A stretch of 64,000 nt of DNA from Planctomycetota bacterium (GTDB lineage: Bacteria > Planctomycetota > UBA1135 > UBA2386). The notes below the pieces were generated by a model, which did no database searches, had not been told where the DNA came from, and worked only from the letters and a program-made list of their open reading frames with translations. The translations under genes and the position numbers were made by a program. Where the stretch lies: positions 1 to 64,000 of the forward strand of contig CANEYR010000003.1 in the NCBI GenBank assembly GCA_947444055.1, read 5' to 3'. Shown piece by piece: positions 51,325-59,670 of the stretch; the stretch's first letter is position 1, and every line of letters starts with the position of its first letter.

Positions 51325-53012
51325 AGGAGAGCCAGCACACCGAGTGGAAGCTGACCTGGCGCGACGAGTTCCTGCGCTGGATCTGCGGCTTCGCCAACGC
51401 CGAGGGTGGCACACTCGTGCTCGGTCGCGACGACAAGGGCAAACCCGTCGGCGTCGACAACAGCAAGAAGCTGCTTGAAGACCTGCCCAACAAGATCCGC
51501 GACGTGCTCGGCATCCTCGTCGACGTCCGCCTCGTCCACGAAGCCAAGAAGGACCTGATCGAAATCCACGTCGCGTCCTACCCCAGCCCGATCAGCTACA
51601 AGGGCGAGTACCACTACCGCACTGGCAGTACCAAGCAGGAGCTGAAGGGTGCGTCGCTCGAGCGCTTCTTGCTGCGGAAGCGCGGCCGCCACTGGGACGA
51701 AGCCCCGGAGCCGTCGTTTACCACCCGCGCCTGCAGCGCCGCCGCGTTCCGCTTGTTCAAGAAGCGAGCGTCACGCAGCGGCCGCATGGATCCCGCCGTC
51801 TTGCGCGACCGCCGTGAAGTCGTGCTCGACAACCTCGAACTACGCGGTCGCCATGGCTACAAGCGCGCCGCGTGCCTCTTGTTCGCCGAACGCCCCGAGC
51901 GCTACGTCGGCGGTGCTTCGATCAAGATCGGCTTCTTCAAGAGCGACGAGGAGCTGCGGTTCCAGAACGAAGTGCGCGGCAGCTTGTTCGAACAGGTCGA
52001 GGAGACGCTCCAACTGCTGCACACGAAGTACCTGAAGGCCTACATCAGCTACGAAGGCCTGCACCGGCGCGAGACGTTCCTGTTCCCCGAGGCGGCGTTG
52101 CGCGAGGCGTTGCTCAACGCCGTCGTGCACAAGGACTATGGCAGCGCGGTGCCGATCCAGATCAGCGTCTACGACGATCACCTGGTGGTCTGGAACCCGG
52201 GCGTCCTCCCAGACGACTGGACGATGAAGCGCTTGCTCGGCAAGCATCCGTCGCGCCCGTTCAACCCGCTGATCGCCAACGCGTTCTTCTGCGCCGGCTA
52301 CATCGAGGCCTGGGGCACCGGCATCGGCAGGATCATGCGCGCCTGCCAAGAACACCGCCTGCCGCCACCGGTGTTCGACTTCGGCATGTCTGGCCTGATG
52401 GTGACCCTTTGGGCCGATCCGGCTCGGGTCGCGGCTGCGCGCGATCAGGGGGAAGGGACTACCCAAGAAACTGGCCCGATCACTAGCCCGATGACTAGCC
52501 CGATCGCGGCCAAGGAGGCCATCCAAGAACGCATCGTGGCACTGCTCCGAGCCGAGCCATCGACGACATTGAAGGCATTGGCGCTCACCCTCGGTCTCTC
52601 GCGGAATGGCCTCAAATACCACCTGGGAAAGCTGAAGTCGGGCGGTCGCGTGCGCCGTCACGGTTCGGCCAAGACGGGACTTTGGGTGGTCGAGGCGGCG
52701 CGCGAACCTGGCGACGGGACCACCCAGGAAACTCCGGCGACTACCCCGATCGACCCCCTAATCCGCCCAATAAACCCCCTGATCGACCCCCTAATCCGCC
52801 CAATAAACCCCCTGATCACTACCCCCGAAACTGACCAGGAACGCATCGTGACCATGCTGCGCGCCCAGCCCTTCCTGACGCAGAAGACGCTGGCGCAGGC
52901 GCTCGGACTCACGTTCGACAGCGTGAAGCATCACCTGCAACATCTGAAGGCAGTCGGCCGTGTCCGTCGCGAGGGTTCGAGGAAGGCCGGCAGATGGGAG
53001 GTCCTCGGATGA
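51321..53012 (+). CDS. AlbA_2/Schlafen-type ATP-binding protein with two winged helices
   Basis: This 563-residue protein has an N-terminal AlbA_2 (Schlafen-like) domain, about 1-120, beginning ESQHTEWKLTWRDEFLRWIC and GFANAEGGTLVLGRDDKG. A GHKL-type ATPase-like domain follows (about 240-350), with LREALLNAVVHKDYG and EAWGTGIGRIMRAC. The C-terminus carries two winged-helix modules, each after a similar linker starting EGTTQET or DGTTQET: LKALALTLGLSRNGLKYHL and KTLAQALGLTFDSVKHHLQ. Such proteins often sit inside type I restriction operons, and here an hsdM remnant overlaps its start. It is probably a DNA- or nucleotide-binding regulator of a lost system. Confidence 0.82.
   Translation: MKESQHTEWKLTWRDEFLRWICGFANAEGGTLVLGRDDKGKPVGVDNSKKLLEDLPNKIRDVLGILVDVRLVHEAKKDLIEIHVASYPSPISYKGEYHYRTGSTKQELKGASLERFLLRKRGRHWDEAPEPSFTTRACSAAAFRLFKKRASRSGRMDPAVLRDRREVVLDNLELRGRHGYKRAACLLFAERPERYVGGASIKIGFFKSDEELRFQNEVRGSLFEQVEETLQLLHTKYLKAYISYEGLHRRETFLFPEAALREALLNAVVHKDYGSAVPIQISVYDDHLVVWNPGVLPDDWTMKRLLGKHPSRPFNPLIANAFFCAGYIEAWGTGIGRIMRACQEHRLPPPVFDFGMSGLMVTLWADPARVAAARDQGEGTTQETGPITSPMTSPIAAKEAIQERIVALLRAEPSTTLKALALTLGLSRNGLKYHLGKLKSGGRVRRHGSAKTGLWVVEAAREPGDGTTQETPATTPIDPLIRPINPLIDPLIRPINPLITTPETDQERIVTMLRAQPFLTQKTLAQALGLTFDSVKHHLQHLKAVGRVRREGSRKAGRWEVLG
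52748..52813 (+). repeat. Two tandem 33-bp in-frame repeats
   Basis: A 33-bp unit is repeated exactly at 52748-52780 and 52781-52813, and a third copy begins (gatcac) and breaks off. Each unit encodes 11 residues (DPLIRPINPLI) in the linker before the second winged helix. Being a multiple of three, copy changes would lengthen the linker without shifting the frame. Confidence 0.9.
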
Positions 53013-53058
53013 ACTTGTCTTGCCAGATTGTGGCGGACGAGCAGGGAGAGCCATACCT

Positions 53059-53547
53059 ATGAGTCAGCCAAACGAAGTCCTGCTGCCGCGACCAGTCACT
53101 GCCAGCAAAGTGGAAATGACGGAGATCGTCTTCCCCAACGATGCCAATCCGCTCGGCAACGCGATGGGGGGGCGCGTCATGCATTGGATCGACATCTGCG
53201 CTGCCGTTTGCGCCGGGCGCCATGCGCGCACGCCGGTCGTCACAGCCAATGTCGACAACATCGACTTCCTCAACCCGGTGCCGGTGGGGGGCATTGTGGT
53301 GCTGTTGGCGTCGGTCAATTTCGCTGGCCGCACGTCGATGGAGGTCGGGGTCAAGGTGTGGCAGGAGGATCGCGCCACGGGCACGCGCAAACACGTGGCG
53401 TCCGCCTATCTGACGTTCGTGTCGCTCGATCCGGTGACCAAGGCGCCGCGAACGGTGCCGCCGCTGGCGCCCGAAACCGACGACGAGCGCCGTCGGTTTG
53501 AAGCCGCCAAGCAGCGTCGTGCGCACCGGCTGGCCCAGAGGAAATGA
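53059..53547 (+). CDS. Acyl-CoA thioesterase, hotdog fold (YciA/BACH-like)
   Basis: This 162-residue enzyme hydrolyses acyl-CoA esters. The motif FPNDANPLGNAMGGRVMHWIDICAAV (about 23-48) holds the conserved Asn and Asp of the family, and VVTANVDNIDFLNPVPVGGIV and HVASAYLTFVSLD complete the hotdog core. Start set at ATG 53059. The C-terminus is basic. It follows the AlbA_2 gene by 46 nt on the same strand but has no obvious link to it. Confidence 0.88.
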   Translation: MSQPNEVLLPRPVTASKVEMTEIVFPNDANPLGNAMGGRVMHWIDICAAVCAGRHARTPVVTANVDNIDFLNPVPVGGIVVLLASVNFAGRTSMEVGVKVWQEDRATGTRKHVASAYLTFVSLDPVTKAPRTVPPLAPETDDERRRFEAAKQRRAHRLAQRK

Positions 53548-53637
53548 CCGGTTGGCGGTGCTTGGCGGTTGGCTTTCGCGAGATCTTTTCGGCCGGGTAG
53601 CGGCACGGGCGAGCCCTCGCTAGAGTCCCCCCCCCTT

Positions 53638-54090
53638 ATGTTCGAGGAATTCGCCGAGAAGAGCGTTCTGGCCATCAAGAAGGCCGAAGAGCTAGCCAAG
53701 TTGCTCGGCGACGAATCGGTCGCGACGGGCCACATCATTTATGGCCTGACCGTGGACCGCAGCGTCTGCCTGCATCACATCTTCCGCGACCTCAACGTCG
53801 ACCCGGACATGTTCTCGCTCTACATCAAGAACCTGCCGCGGGAGCCGGGGGTGCCGAACGGGCCGTTCAATCGCCACGTGCGCACGGTGTTTGAACGCGC
53901 CAAGGATGCCGCCCAGCAGCTCGGCACCAAGAAGGTCGACCCCGAGCACATGGCGATGGCGCTGCTGTCGGTGAAGGCCGGATCGTGCTACGAGACGCTG
54001 AAAGAATTTGCGATCGATCCCGAGTACGTGCAGGCGCTGATCTTGCAGTCGATGGGGCTCGACCCCGAGATGATCCCCGAGTGGTTTTAG
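53638..54090 (+). CDS. Stand-alone Clp N-terminal (R) domain protein
   Basis: This 150-residue protein consists of a Clp N-domain: MFEEFAEKSVLAIKKAEELA and ESVATGHIIYGLTVDRSVC correspond to repeat one, and VFERAKDAAQQLGTKKVDPEHMAMALLSV to repeat two. No ATPase module follows, so it may act as an adaptor or regulator for ClpA/ClpC. Start ATG 53638 is chosen because the domain begins there. It is 30 nt ahead of dinB. Confidence 0.85.
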   Translation: MFEEFAEKSVLAIKKAEELAKLLGDESVATGHIIYGLTVDRSVCLHHIFRDLNVDPDMFSLYIKNLPREPGVPNGPFNRHVRTVFERAKDAAQQLGTKKVDPEHMAMALLSVKAGSCYETLKEFAIDPEYVQALILQSMGLDPEMIPEWF

Positions 54091-54120
54091 GCAGCCGCAG
54101 CTAGCGGTTACCGTGCGCGG

Positions 54121-55314
54121 GTGGACTCGCTGCGCACGATCTTGCACGCCGACATGGATGCGTTCTACGCAGCCATCGAGCAGCGCGACCATCCTGAGTA
54201 TCGCGGCAAGCCGGTGATCGTCGGTGGTGACGGGCCACGGCAGGTGGTCAGCACCGCCAGCTATGAAGCGCGCAAGTTCGGCGTGCATTCGGCGATGCCA
54301 GGGGTGCGCGCCAAGCAGTTGTGCCCGCACGGCATTTTCGTGGTGCCGCGCATGGCCGTCTACGAAGAGGTCTCCGAGCAAGTGCGCGAAGTGTTCGAGC
54401 GCTTCACCGACCAGGTCGAGCCGCTGTCCCTCGACGAAGCGTTTCTTGATGTCACGGGCAGTCGGGCGCTGTTTGGCGACGGGGCTGCGATCGGCGCGCG
54501 CATTCGCGCCGAGGTGAAGGCGAAGACGCAGCTGACGGTGTCGGTTGGCGTCGCGACGTCGAAGTACGTGGCGAAGGTGGCGAGTGATCTGCGCAAGCCG
54601 GATGGACTCGTGGTGGTGCCGCCGGGAGCAGAGCGGGCCTTCCTGTCGCCGCTGTCGGTGTCGCGTCTCTGGGGTGTGGGGCCGGTGACAGAGCAGCAGC
54701 TCGAACGGGCGGGGCTGCGCACGATCGGCGATGTTCAATCGCGCCGCGAGGCGCAGCTGGTGCAGGCGTTCGGTGAGAGCCTCGGCGAGCACTTGTTCGT
54801 GTTGGCGAATGGCCTCGACCTGCGTGTGGTCGAGCCCGATCGCTCCGCGAAGTCGATTGGTCACGAGATGACCTTCGCGCAGGACTTGCAGAGTGAACTC
54901 GAGGTGAAGGGCGTGCTGTTGCAGTTGGCGGAGATGGTCGGGCGTCGGCTGCGGCGTGCGCAGGTGCGCGGCACGGTGGTGCGACTCAAGCTGCGCTATC
55001 CAGACTTCACGACGCTCGTGCGGCAGCAGAAGAGCCCCGCTTCTGCCGATGACCTGGAGCTGTATCGCGTCGGCTGCGCGCTGCTTGAGGCGGCGTGGAA
55101 TCGGCGGCTGGGGGTTCGCTTGTTGGGGCTGTCGGTGACGAGCCTGGTCGGTGCCGAGGCGCCGACGCAGGGCGGCCTCTTTGCCCCGCCGTCGAAGAAG
55201 CGCGACCAATTGCTGAAGGCGATGGATGCCATCCGTGATCGCCATGGCGAAGGCTCCGTTCGTCACGCGGGCGAACGGCGGCGCACCAACGACTGGGGTC
55301 CAGACGCGACGTGA
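54121..55314 (+). CDS. dinB: DNA polymerase IV
   Basis: This 397-residue Y-family polymerase carries out translesion synthesis. The catalytic residues are seen in ILHADMDAFYAAIEQRDHPE (first Asp) and PLSLDEAFLDVTGS (Asp-Glu). The helix-hairpin-helix LWGVGPVTEQQLERAGLRTIGD and little-finger domain follow. Start is GTG. The protein has a C-terminal extension of about 40 residues beyond the usual length (KRDQLLKAMDAIRDRHGEGS is the family end). It is convergent with the ATP-grasp gene, 7 nt apart. Confidence 0.93.
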   Translation: MDSLRTILHADMDAFYAAIEQRDHPEYRGKPVIVGGDGPRQVVSTASYEARKFGVHSAMPGVRAKQLCPHGIFVVPRMAVYEEVSEQVREVFERFTDQVEPLSLDEAFLDVTGSRALFGDGAAIGARIRAEVKAKTQLTVSVGVATSKYVAKVASDLRKPDGLVVVPPGAERAFLSPLSVSRLWGVGPVTEQQLERAGLRTIGDVQSRREAQLVQAFGESLGEHLFVLANGLDLRVVEPDRSAKSIGHEMTFAQDLQSELEVKGVLLQLAEMVGRRLRRAQVRGTVVRLKLRYPDFTTLVRQQKSPASADDLELYRVGCALLEAAWNRRLGVRLLGLSVTSLVGAEAPTQGGLFAPPSKKRDQLLKAMDAIRDRHGEGSVRHAGERRRTNDWGPDAT

Positions 55315-55321
55315 GGCGGCG

Positions 55322-56353
55322 CTACTCGACCATCCACGCCGGCTTGTAGGCGAGGCCGGTGTTGAGGATGCGCTGCAACAACTGCTCGTAATCAAACCCA
55401 GCGTGCTTCGCGGACTCGGGGAAGTCCTCACCCGGCGTCAGGTCGTTGTTGACGTTCGCTTCGATGACGTAGACGCGGTTCTGTTCGTCCATGCGCAGAT
55501 CGATGCGCGCATAGCCGGACAGGTGCAGCGCGTGATAGGTGCGCTTGCAAATGCGATGGATCTCTTGCTCCACCTCGGCCGGCAGATTGCGCGCGCGTTC
55601 GGTGCGCAGGCCGATGCGCTTTTGGTAGCGCTCGTCCCACTTCACGCGCGAAGTCGCGATCGATTCATTGCCTTCAGGCAGCTTGTCAAACCACAGCTCC
55701 CAGACCGGGAATGACTCAAGCCGCTCGTTGCCGAGCACGCTGACCGTGAACTCGCGGCCGGCGAGGTACTGCTCGACGACGACATCGCCCTGCAGCGTGC
55801 GGTGTAAGAACTCGACGCGCTCGGCCAGTTCGGCGTCGTTGTGCACCACCGATGCTTGCGCGATGCCGGCACTGCCGTGCTGGCTCGTCGCCTTCACGAT
55901 CACCGGGAACGTCATGCGGCGCGGCAGCCGCGCCTTCTTGCTGCGCAACGGGAACACTGCGAACGCTGGGTGCGGAATGCGGTGCCAGGCGAGGATCTGC
56001 TTGCTGAGGGCCTTGTCGCCCGCGAGCGTGATGCCGCGCGGATTGCAGCCGGTGTACGGTTGCTTCAGCAGTTCGAGGTAGCTGACGACGTGCGCTTCGT
56101 AGGCCACGACATCGTGAAAGTAGGACACGATGTTGAACACGATGTGCGGCTTCGTCTCCGTGATCGCGTCGCGGATCGGCCGCAGTTCATCGCCGACGCC
56201 AAGCACATGCACCTCGTGGCCGAGCGCTTTCAGGGCGCGCACCACGGACAGTTCCATCAGGTAGTCCCAAGTCGATTCCAAAGGCAGCGTGTCAGCGTCC
56301 GGCGGTGGCACCAGCGCATCGTGCATGGCGACGAGCACACGCAGCTTCCTCAT
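55322..56353 (-). CDS. ATP-grasp ligase (D-Ala-D-Ala-ligase-like)
   Basis: This 343-residue ATP-grasp enzyme shows the N-terminal lobe VVAYEAHVVSYLELLKQPYT and CNPRGITLAGDKALSKQIL, the ATP-binding lysine strand MTFPVIVKATSQHGSAGI, VVVEQYLAGREFTVSVLG and the metal-site YARIDLRMDEQNRVYVIEANVNNDL. It joins a carboxylate to an amine or peptide, but the lack of MurC-type neighbours argues against a true Ddl. Its start overlaps the stop of the metallopeptidase gene (ATGA), indicating a two-gene unit that makes and trims a peptide-like product. Confidence 0.83.
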   Translation of the reverse strand: MRKLRVLVAMHDALVPPPDADTLPLESTWDYLMELSVVRALKALGHEVHVLGVGDELRPIRDAITETKPHIVFNIVSYFHDVVAYEAHVVSYLELLKQPYTGCNPRGITLAGDKALSKQILAWHRIPHPAFAVFPLRSKKARLPRRMTFPVIVKATSQHGSAGIAQASVVHNDAELAERVEFLHRTLQGDVVVEQYLAGREFTVSVLGNERLESFPVWELWFDKLPEGNESIATSRVKWDERYQKRIGLRTERARNLPAEVEQEIHRICKRTYHALHLSGYARIDLRMDEQNRVYVIEANVNNDLTPGEDFPESAKHAGFDYEQLLQRILNTGLAYKPAWMVE

Positions 56354-57393
56354 CGGCGGAACCTCGGCTTGTGGCCGCGAGCCAGCGCCAGCGTCGCCAT
56401 CGTCGTCAGCACCGCCGCGCCGAGCCTGGCCTGGTCGCGTGGGCGCGCGATGCGCAGGTCGAGTTCGCGGCAGCGCTGCTGCATCGCCGTCACCGCTTGG
56501 TCGACCACGTAGCGATGTTGCCCGGTGAGCGCGGAGACTTTGGCGCGCAGCGACACGCGTTCACGCTGCAGGAACGTCGCCGCGCGATCGCGTCGCTCCG
56601 TGGTCTCGGGCATCGCAAACAACATGCGCAGTTCGCGGTCGAAGCGCCACGCTTCGCCTTGGCCATAGCTGGCCTTCTTGTGGCGGTAGTACTCGCGCAG
56701 GGTGATGCGCTGGCGGCTCATCGATTCGGGGCGGTCGTTGGATTTCACGAAGGGTTTCAGGTCGCCGACGTCGCGCAACATCGTGTGCAGTCGCTGCAGC
56801 TTGCGCAATGCTGGCCAACCGGCGTAGACGTTCTGCCAGCGCGAGTTGGGAGCGAGCCACACCGCGAAACTCTCGGCGTAGTCCTCGGCGGGATGGCTCT
56901 GCGCGTACCACCAGCCGAGGTGTTGCACGAAGTGTTTGCTGGTCGGCTTCACGCGATAGGCCGTGCGATACGGCGCGCTGTAGCGGCCGAACGTCGCGCG
57001 CCAATCGGCGCGACCGTGCAAGCGATACGCATTGTCGAAGGCGTGCGCGGCTTCGTGGCGCAGCAGCTTCATGCACCATTCGTGCGAGCTGCCTTCGGCC
57101 TCGAACATCTGCGCGTGCTCGAGGCGAACCAGGCGGCGGTGCGCCAAGTAGAACGGCACGGCGAAGCCGGTCGTGCCTTCGGGCGTGAACCAGTCGGTGG
57201 CGAGCCAGACGTAGGGACGGAACACCATGCCAGCGCGCGCCAGCTCTTCGTGCAGGCGATCGATGCGTTGCTGCAGGGCGGTGCCTTCAAGGTGAAGGTC
57301 GAGGTCGCACAGCCGCACGTCGAGCAGTTCCTCGGTCGGCAGCTCGGCCCACCAGGGCTGCGGCTTGCGTCGGGGGGGGCGCTTCTTCTGCAC
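56350..57393 (-). CDS. Putative zinc metallopeptidase (Peptidase_Mx-like)
   Basis: This 347-residue protein starts at a likely GTG (MQKKRPPRRKPQPWWAELP); upstream frame would run into the divergent ORF6N gene. The zinc motif is LLRHEAAHAFDNAYR, with His113, Glu114 and His117, and HPAEDYAESFAVWL supplies a likely third ligand (about Glu174). The C-terminal third is helical and basic. No signal peptide is evident, so it acts in the cytoplasm. It is coupled to an ATP-grasp ligase downstream, a pairing I recall from predicted peptide-modification systems. Confidence 0.75.
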   Translation of the reverse strand: MQKKRPPRRKPQPWWAELPTEELLDVRLCDLDLHLEGTALQQRIDRLHEELARAGMVFRPYVWLATDWFTPEGTTGFAVPFYLAHRRLVRLEHAQMFEAEGSSHEWCMKLLRHEAAHAFDNAYRLHGRADWRATFGRYSAPYRTAYRVKPTSKHFVQHLGWWYAQSHPAEDYAESFAVWLAPNSRWQNVYAGWPALRKLQRLHTMLRDVGDLKPFVKSNDRPESMSRQRITLREYYRHKKASYGQGEAWRFDRELRMLFAMPETTERRDRAATFLQRERVSLRAKVSALTGQHRYVVDQAVTAMQQRCRELDLRIARPRDQARLGAAVLTTMATLALARGHKPRFRR

Positions 57394-57471
57394 GCGGCGA
57401 CCATACGGCCAGCGGGGGTTTGCACCAGACAGCTTGCCCCCGGTCGCACACTTGGTTGTTGGAGAACCCTC

Positions 57472-58023
57472 ATGTCCATTCATCCCCAACATCCGGCGGA
57501 ACCGCCCCTGGCCATTGACGAGATTGCGGCGTGTATTCGCGTGGTGCGTGGCCAGCGCATCCTGCTCGATCAGGACCTGGCACGGCTCTACGGCGTGCCT
57601 ACGAAAGCAGTCAACCAAGCGGTGGTTCGAAACCCCGATCGGTTTCCGGACGACTTTGCATTTGTTCTTGTCCCGGAAGAAGTTGCGTACTTGAGGTCAC
57701 AAACTGTGACCTCAAGTTGGGGCGGTCGTCGTTACCTGCCAATGGCCTTCACGGAGCAGGGCATCGCCATGATGTCGAGCGTCTTGCGGTCGCCAAAGGC
57801 GGCGAGGGTCAACGTCGCCATCATGCGGGCCTTCGTGCATCTGCGGCAGCTGCTGGTCGATCACCAGGAGATCGCGGATCGCGTCGCCGAGCTGGAACAG
57901 AAGTACGTCGACCACGATGAGCGCATCGCTGCAGTGTTCGAGGCCATTCGGCAATTGCTGCTGCCGACGCCGACCGGGGAAAAGCAGCGCATCGGGTTCG
58001 GCCCGCCGGCGAGCGAGGGCTAG
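57472..58023 (+). CDS. ORF6N-domain protein
   Basis: This 183-residue protein has an N-terminal ORF6N domain: CIRVVRGQRILLDQDLARLYGVPTKA, FAFVLVPEEV and WGGRRYLPMAFTEQGIAMMSSVL. A C-terminal coiled-coil helix follows (VAELEQKYVDHDERIAAVFEAI). ORF6N occurs in phage antirepressor-like and mobile-element proteins and often binds DNA. A GGAGA site is 7 nt upstream of the ATG. No phage genes are nearby, so it is probably a solitary cargo gene. Confidence 0.85.
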   Translation: MSIHPQHPAEPPLAIDEIAACIRVVRGQRILLDQDLARLYGVPTKAVNQAVVRNPDRFPDDFAFVLVPEEVAYLRSQTVTSSWGGRRYLPMAFTEQGIAMMSSVLRSPKAARVNVAIMRAFVHLRQLLVDHQEIADRVAELEQKYVDHDERIAAVFEAIRQLLLPTPTGEKQRIGFGPPASEG

Positions 58024-58054
58024 GCTGCGAGTTCGACTGCAACCGTCACTCACC

Positions 58055-58456
58055 ATGCCAAGTCACGCTCCACAGTTCTTTCAAGCCAATGCCGCTGGCG
58101 TCATGCCGGGTGGCCACTACTCGCATGCGGTGGCGGCGGGTGGGTTCGTGTTCGTTTCCGGCCAGTTGCCGATCCCACCGAGTGGCGTCAAGGACGCGAC
58201 GCTGTCGGTGCGCGAACAAACGCGGTTGACGTTGGCGAACGTGCAGCTCGCGCTGGCTGCCGCCGGTGCGAAGTTGACCGATGTGGTCAAGGTCACGGCC
58301 TACCTGACGACCGAGGACCACTGGGCGGACTTCAATGCGGTCTATGCCGAGTTCTTCGGCGCGCATCGCCCGGCGCGCGCGGTGGTGCCGGTGCGGCCGT
58401 TGCACTACGGGTTCTTGGTCGAGATCGAGGCGATCGCGTTCGTGCGCGGCGGGTGA
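58055..58456 (+). CDS. RidA-family imine/enamine deaminase
   Basis: This 133-residue protein matches the YjgF/RidA family, which hydrolyses reactive enamine intermediates such as 2-aminoacrylate. GHYSHAVAAGGFVFVSGQLP, DVVKVTAYLTTEDHWADFNAVY and the arginine in HRPARAVVPV (carboxylate-binding) are present. Start is ATG 58055, 31 nt after the ORF6N stop. Convergent with the GH99-like gene. Confidence 0.9.
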   Translation: MPSHAPQFFQANAAGVMPGGHYSHAVAAGGFVFVSGQLPIPPSGVKDATLSVREQTRLTLANVQLALAAAGAKLTDVVKVTAYLTTEDHWADFNAVYAEFFGAHRPARAVVPVRPLHYGFLVEIEAIAFVRGG

Positions 58457-58486
58457 CGTCGACATCGACGCTGACACCGACGCCGG

Positions 58487-59560
58487 CTACGGCCTGCACG
58501 CTGCGAGCCAACCGGTGCCGAAGCGAAGGTCTGGTTCGAGGTAGTGACCTTCGCTCCATTCGTTGAGCGAAGCGATCAACACCAGCGGGTCGACGCTGTG
58601 AATCGGTGAACGGAACGCGCGCGCGCGGCGCAGGGCGGCAGCGAAGTGATCGGGGTGCTCGCCCACGATCACCGGCCACCACGGGTACTTGTCGGGGCGC
58701 GCGTCGCCGAAGTCCGCGCTGCGCGCACTCGCATCCCAGCCGGGTGCGACCGCTGGCATGTAGGGCAGTCCCGAGGCGTCGCTGAAGTGCTGCCACTGGC
58801 GCGCGCGCAGTTCGGCGTACTCGCGGTAGTCCTGCTGAAACGGTCCCTTCCAATCTGGCAGCAACACGTAGTGCGTGACACTGTCGAACCCGATGGCGCG
58901 GACCAGCGGCAGCACGTCGGCGTTGGGTTCAATCGCGGCGAGGTGCAGGTCGCGATGGCCGTTCGCGCGCAGCCAGGTGCGGGCTTTGGTGATGGCCGTC
59001 CGCGCGCCGTCGATGCCGAGTTCCTTGATGAAGAACGTGGAGTCGAAGATCGACAGGTAGCTGCCGCCGGCGACGGTGACGTAGTTGGGGCGCGCAAAGT
59101 AGTGGGTCGCCAGCATCGTGATGAAGCGCACGAAGTCGTCGACGTCGCTGCCGACGAACCGGGCCGGATCGAGCACCGGCAGATCGGCGCGCGCTACCGG
59201 CAGCACGCGGCGCGGCAAACGATTGGCCCACATGCACGCAAACGGCAAGGTTGCGCCGAGTGGCGAGGCGAGCAAGCCGCGGTCGAGGCCGTTCTCGAAG
59301 ACCCGCTTGCCGCGGCACCAGAACACGCCGAACACGAAGGCGTCGATGCCGTGCGCGTGGGCGAGTTGCAGGCGGGGGCCGAGGGCCTGTGGATCGCTGT
59401 CGTCGTACTCACCGAGCAGGGGCACCTTGGGTTGGGCGTGGCCAGGAAAGCGCGGGCGGCAGGCGCGCACGAGCTCCCATTCGGTGAAGCCCGGATGGAA
59501 CGCGGCGTCGCGCTCGGCGATCGCATGCCAACCGGTGTAGACGTAGGCAGCGGTGCGCAT
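58487..59560 (-). CDS. GH99-like (WbsX-type) glycan enzyme
   Basis: This 357-residue protein starts MRTAAYVYTGWHAIAERDAA. It resembles WbsX/glycoside-hydrolase-99-like proteins of O-antigen loci: TEWELVRACRPRFPGHAQP at the start, AHAHGIDAFVFGVFWCRGKR, PLLGEYDDSD, and the C-terminal VLIASLNEWSEGHYLEPD, which matches the N-E-W-x-E-G motif of the family. No signal peptide is seen. It probably acts on cell-surface glycans. No nearby glycan genes in this part of the window. Confidence 0.82.
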   Translation of the reverse strand: MRTAAYVYTGWHAIAERDAAFHPGFTEWELVRACRPRFPGHAQPKVPLLGEYDDSDPQALGPRLQLAHAHGIDAFVFGVFWCRGKRVFENGLDRGLLASPLGATLPFACMWANRLPRRVLPVARADLPVLDPARFVGSDVDDFVRFITMLATHYFARPNYVTVAGGSYLSIFDSTFFIKELGIDGARTAITKARTWLRANGHRDLHLAAIEPNADVLPLVRAIGFDSVTHYVLLPDWKGPFQQDYREYAELRARQWQHFSDASGLPYMPAVAPGWDASARSADFGDARPDKYPWWPVIVGEHPDHFAAALRRARAFRSPIHSVDPLVLIASLNEWSEGHYLEPDLRFGTGWLAACRP

Positions 59561-59670
59561 GGCGGGGGCGCATGATGATGGGCTGCTTGGCACCGGCCAA
59601 TGGCATGGGTGCGACAAAAGTCGGCGAGCGCGCTGTCCCGTGGTGGCTTCGGCGCGACAATCCCCGCCCT

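Noticed and set aside
52748-52819. Repeats as a mini CRISPR array
   Set aside because: The copies are directly adjacent with no spacers and are in frame inside a coding sequence.
57620-57650. GGTTCGAA string like a tRNA T-arm
   Set aside because: It lies inside the ORF6N coding sequence and no cloverleaf can be drawn around it.
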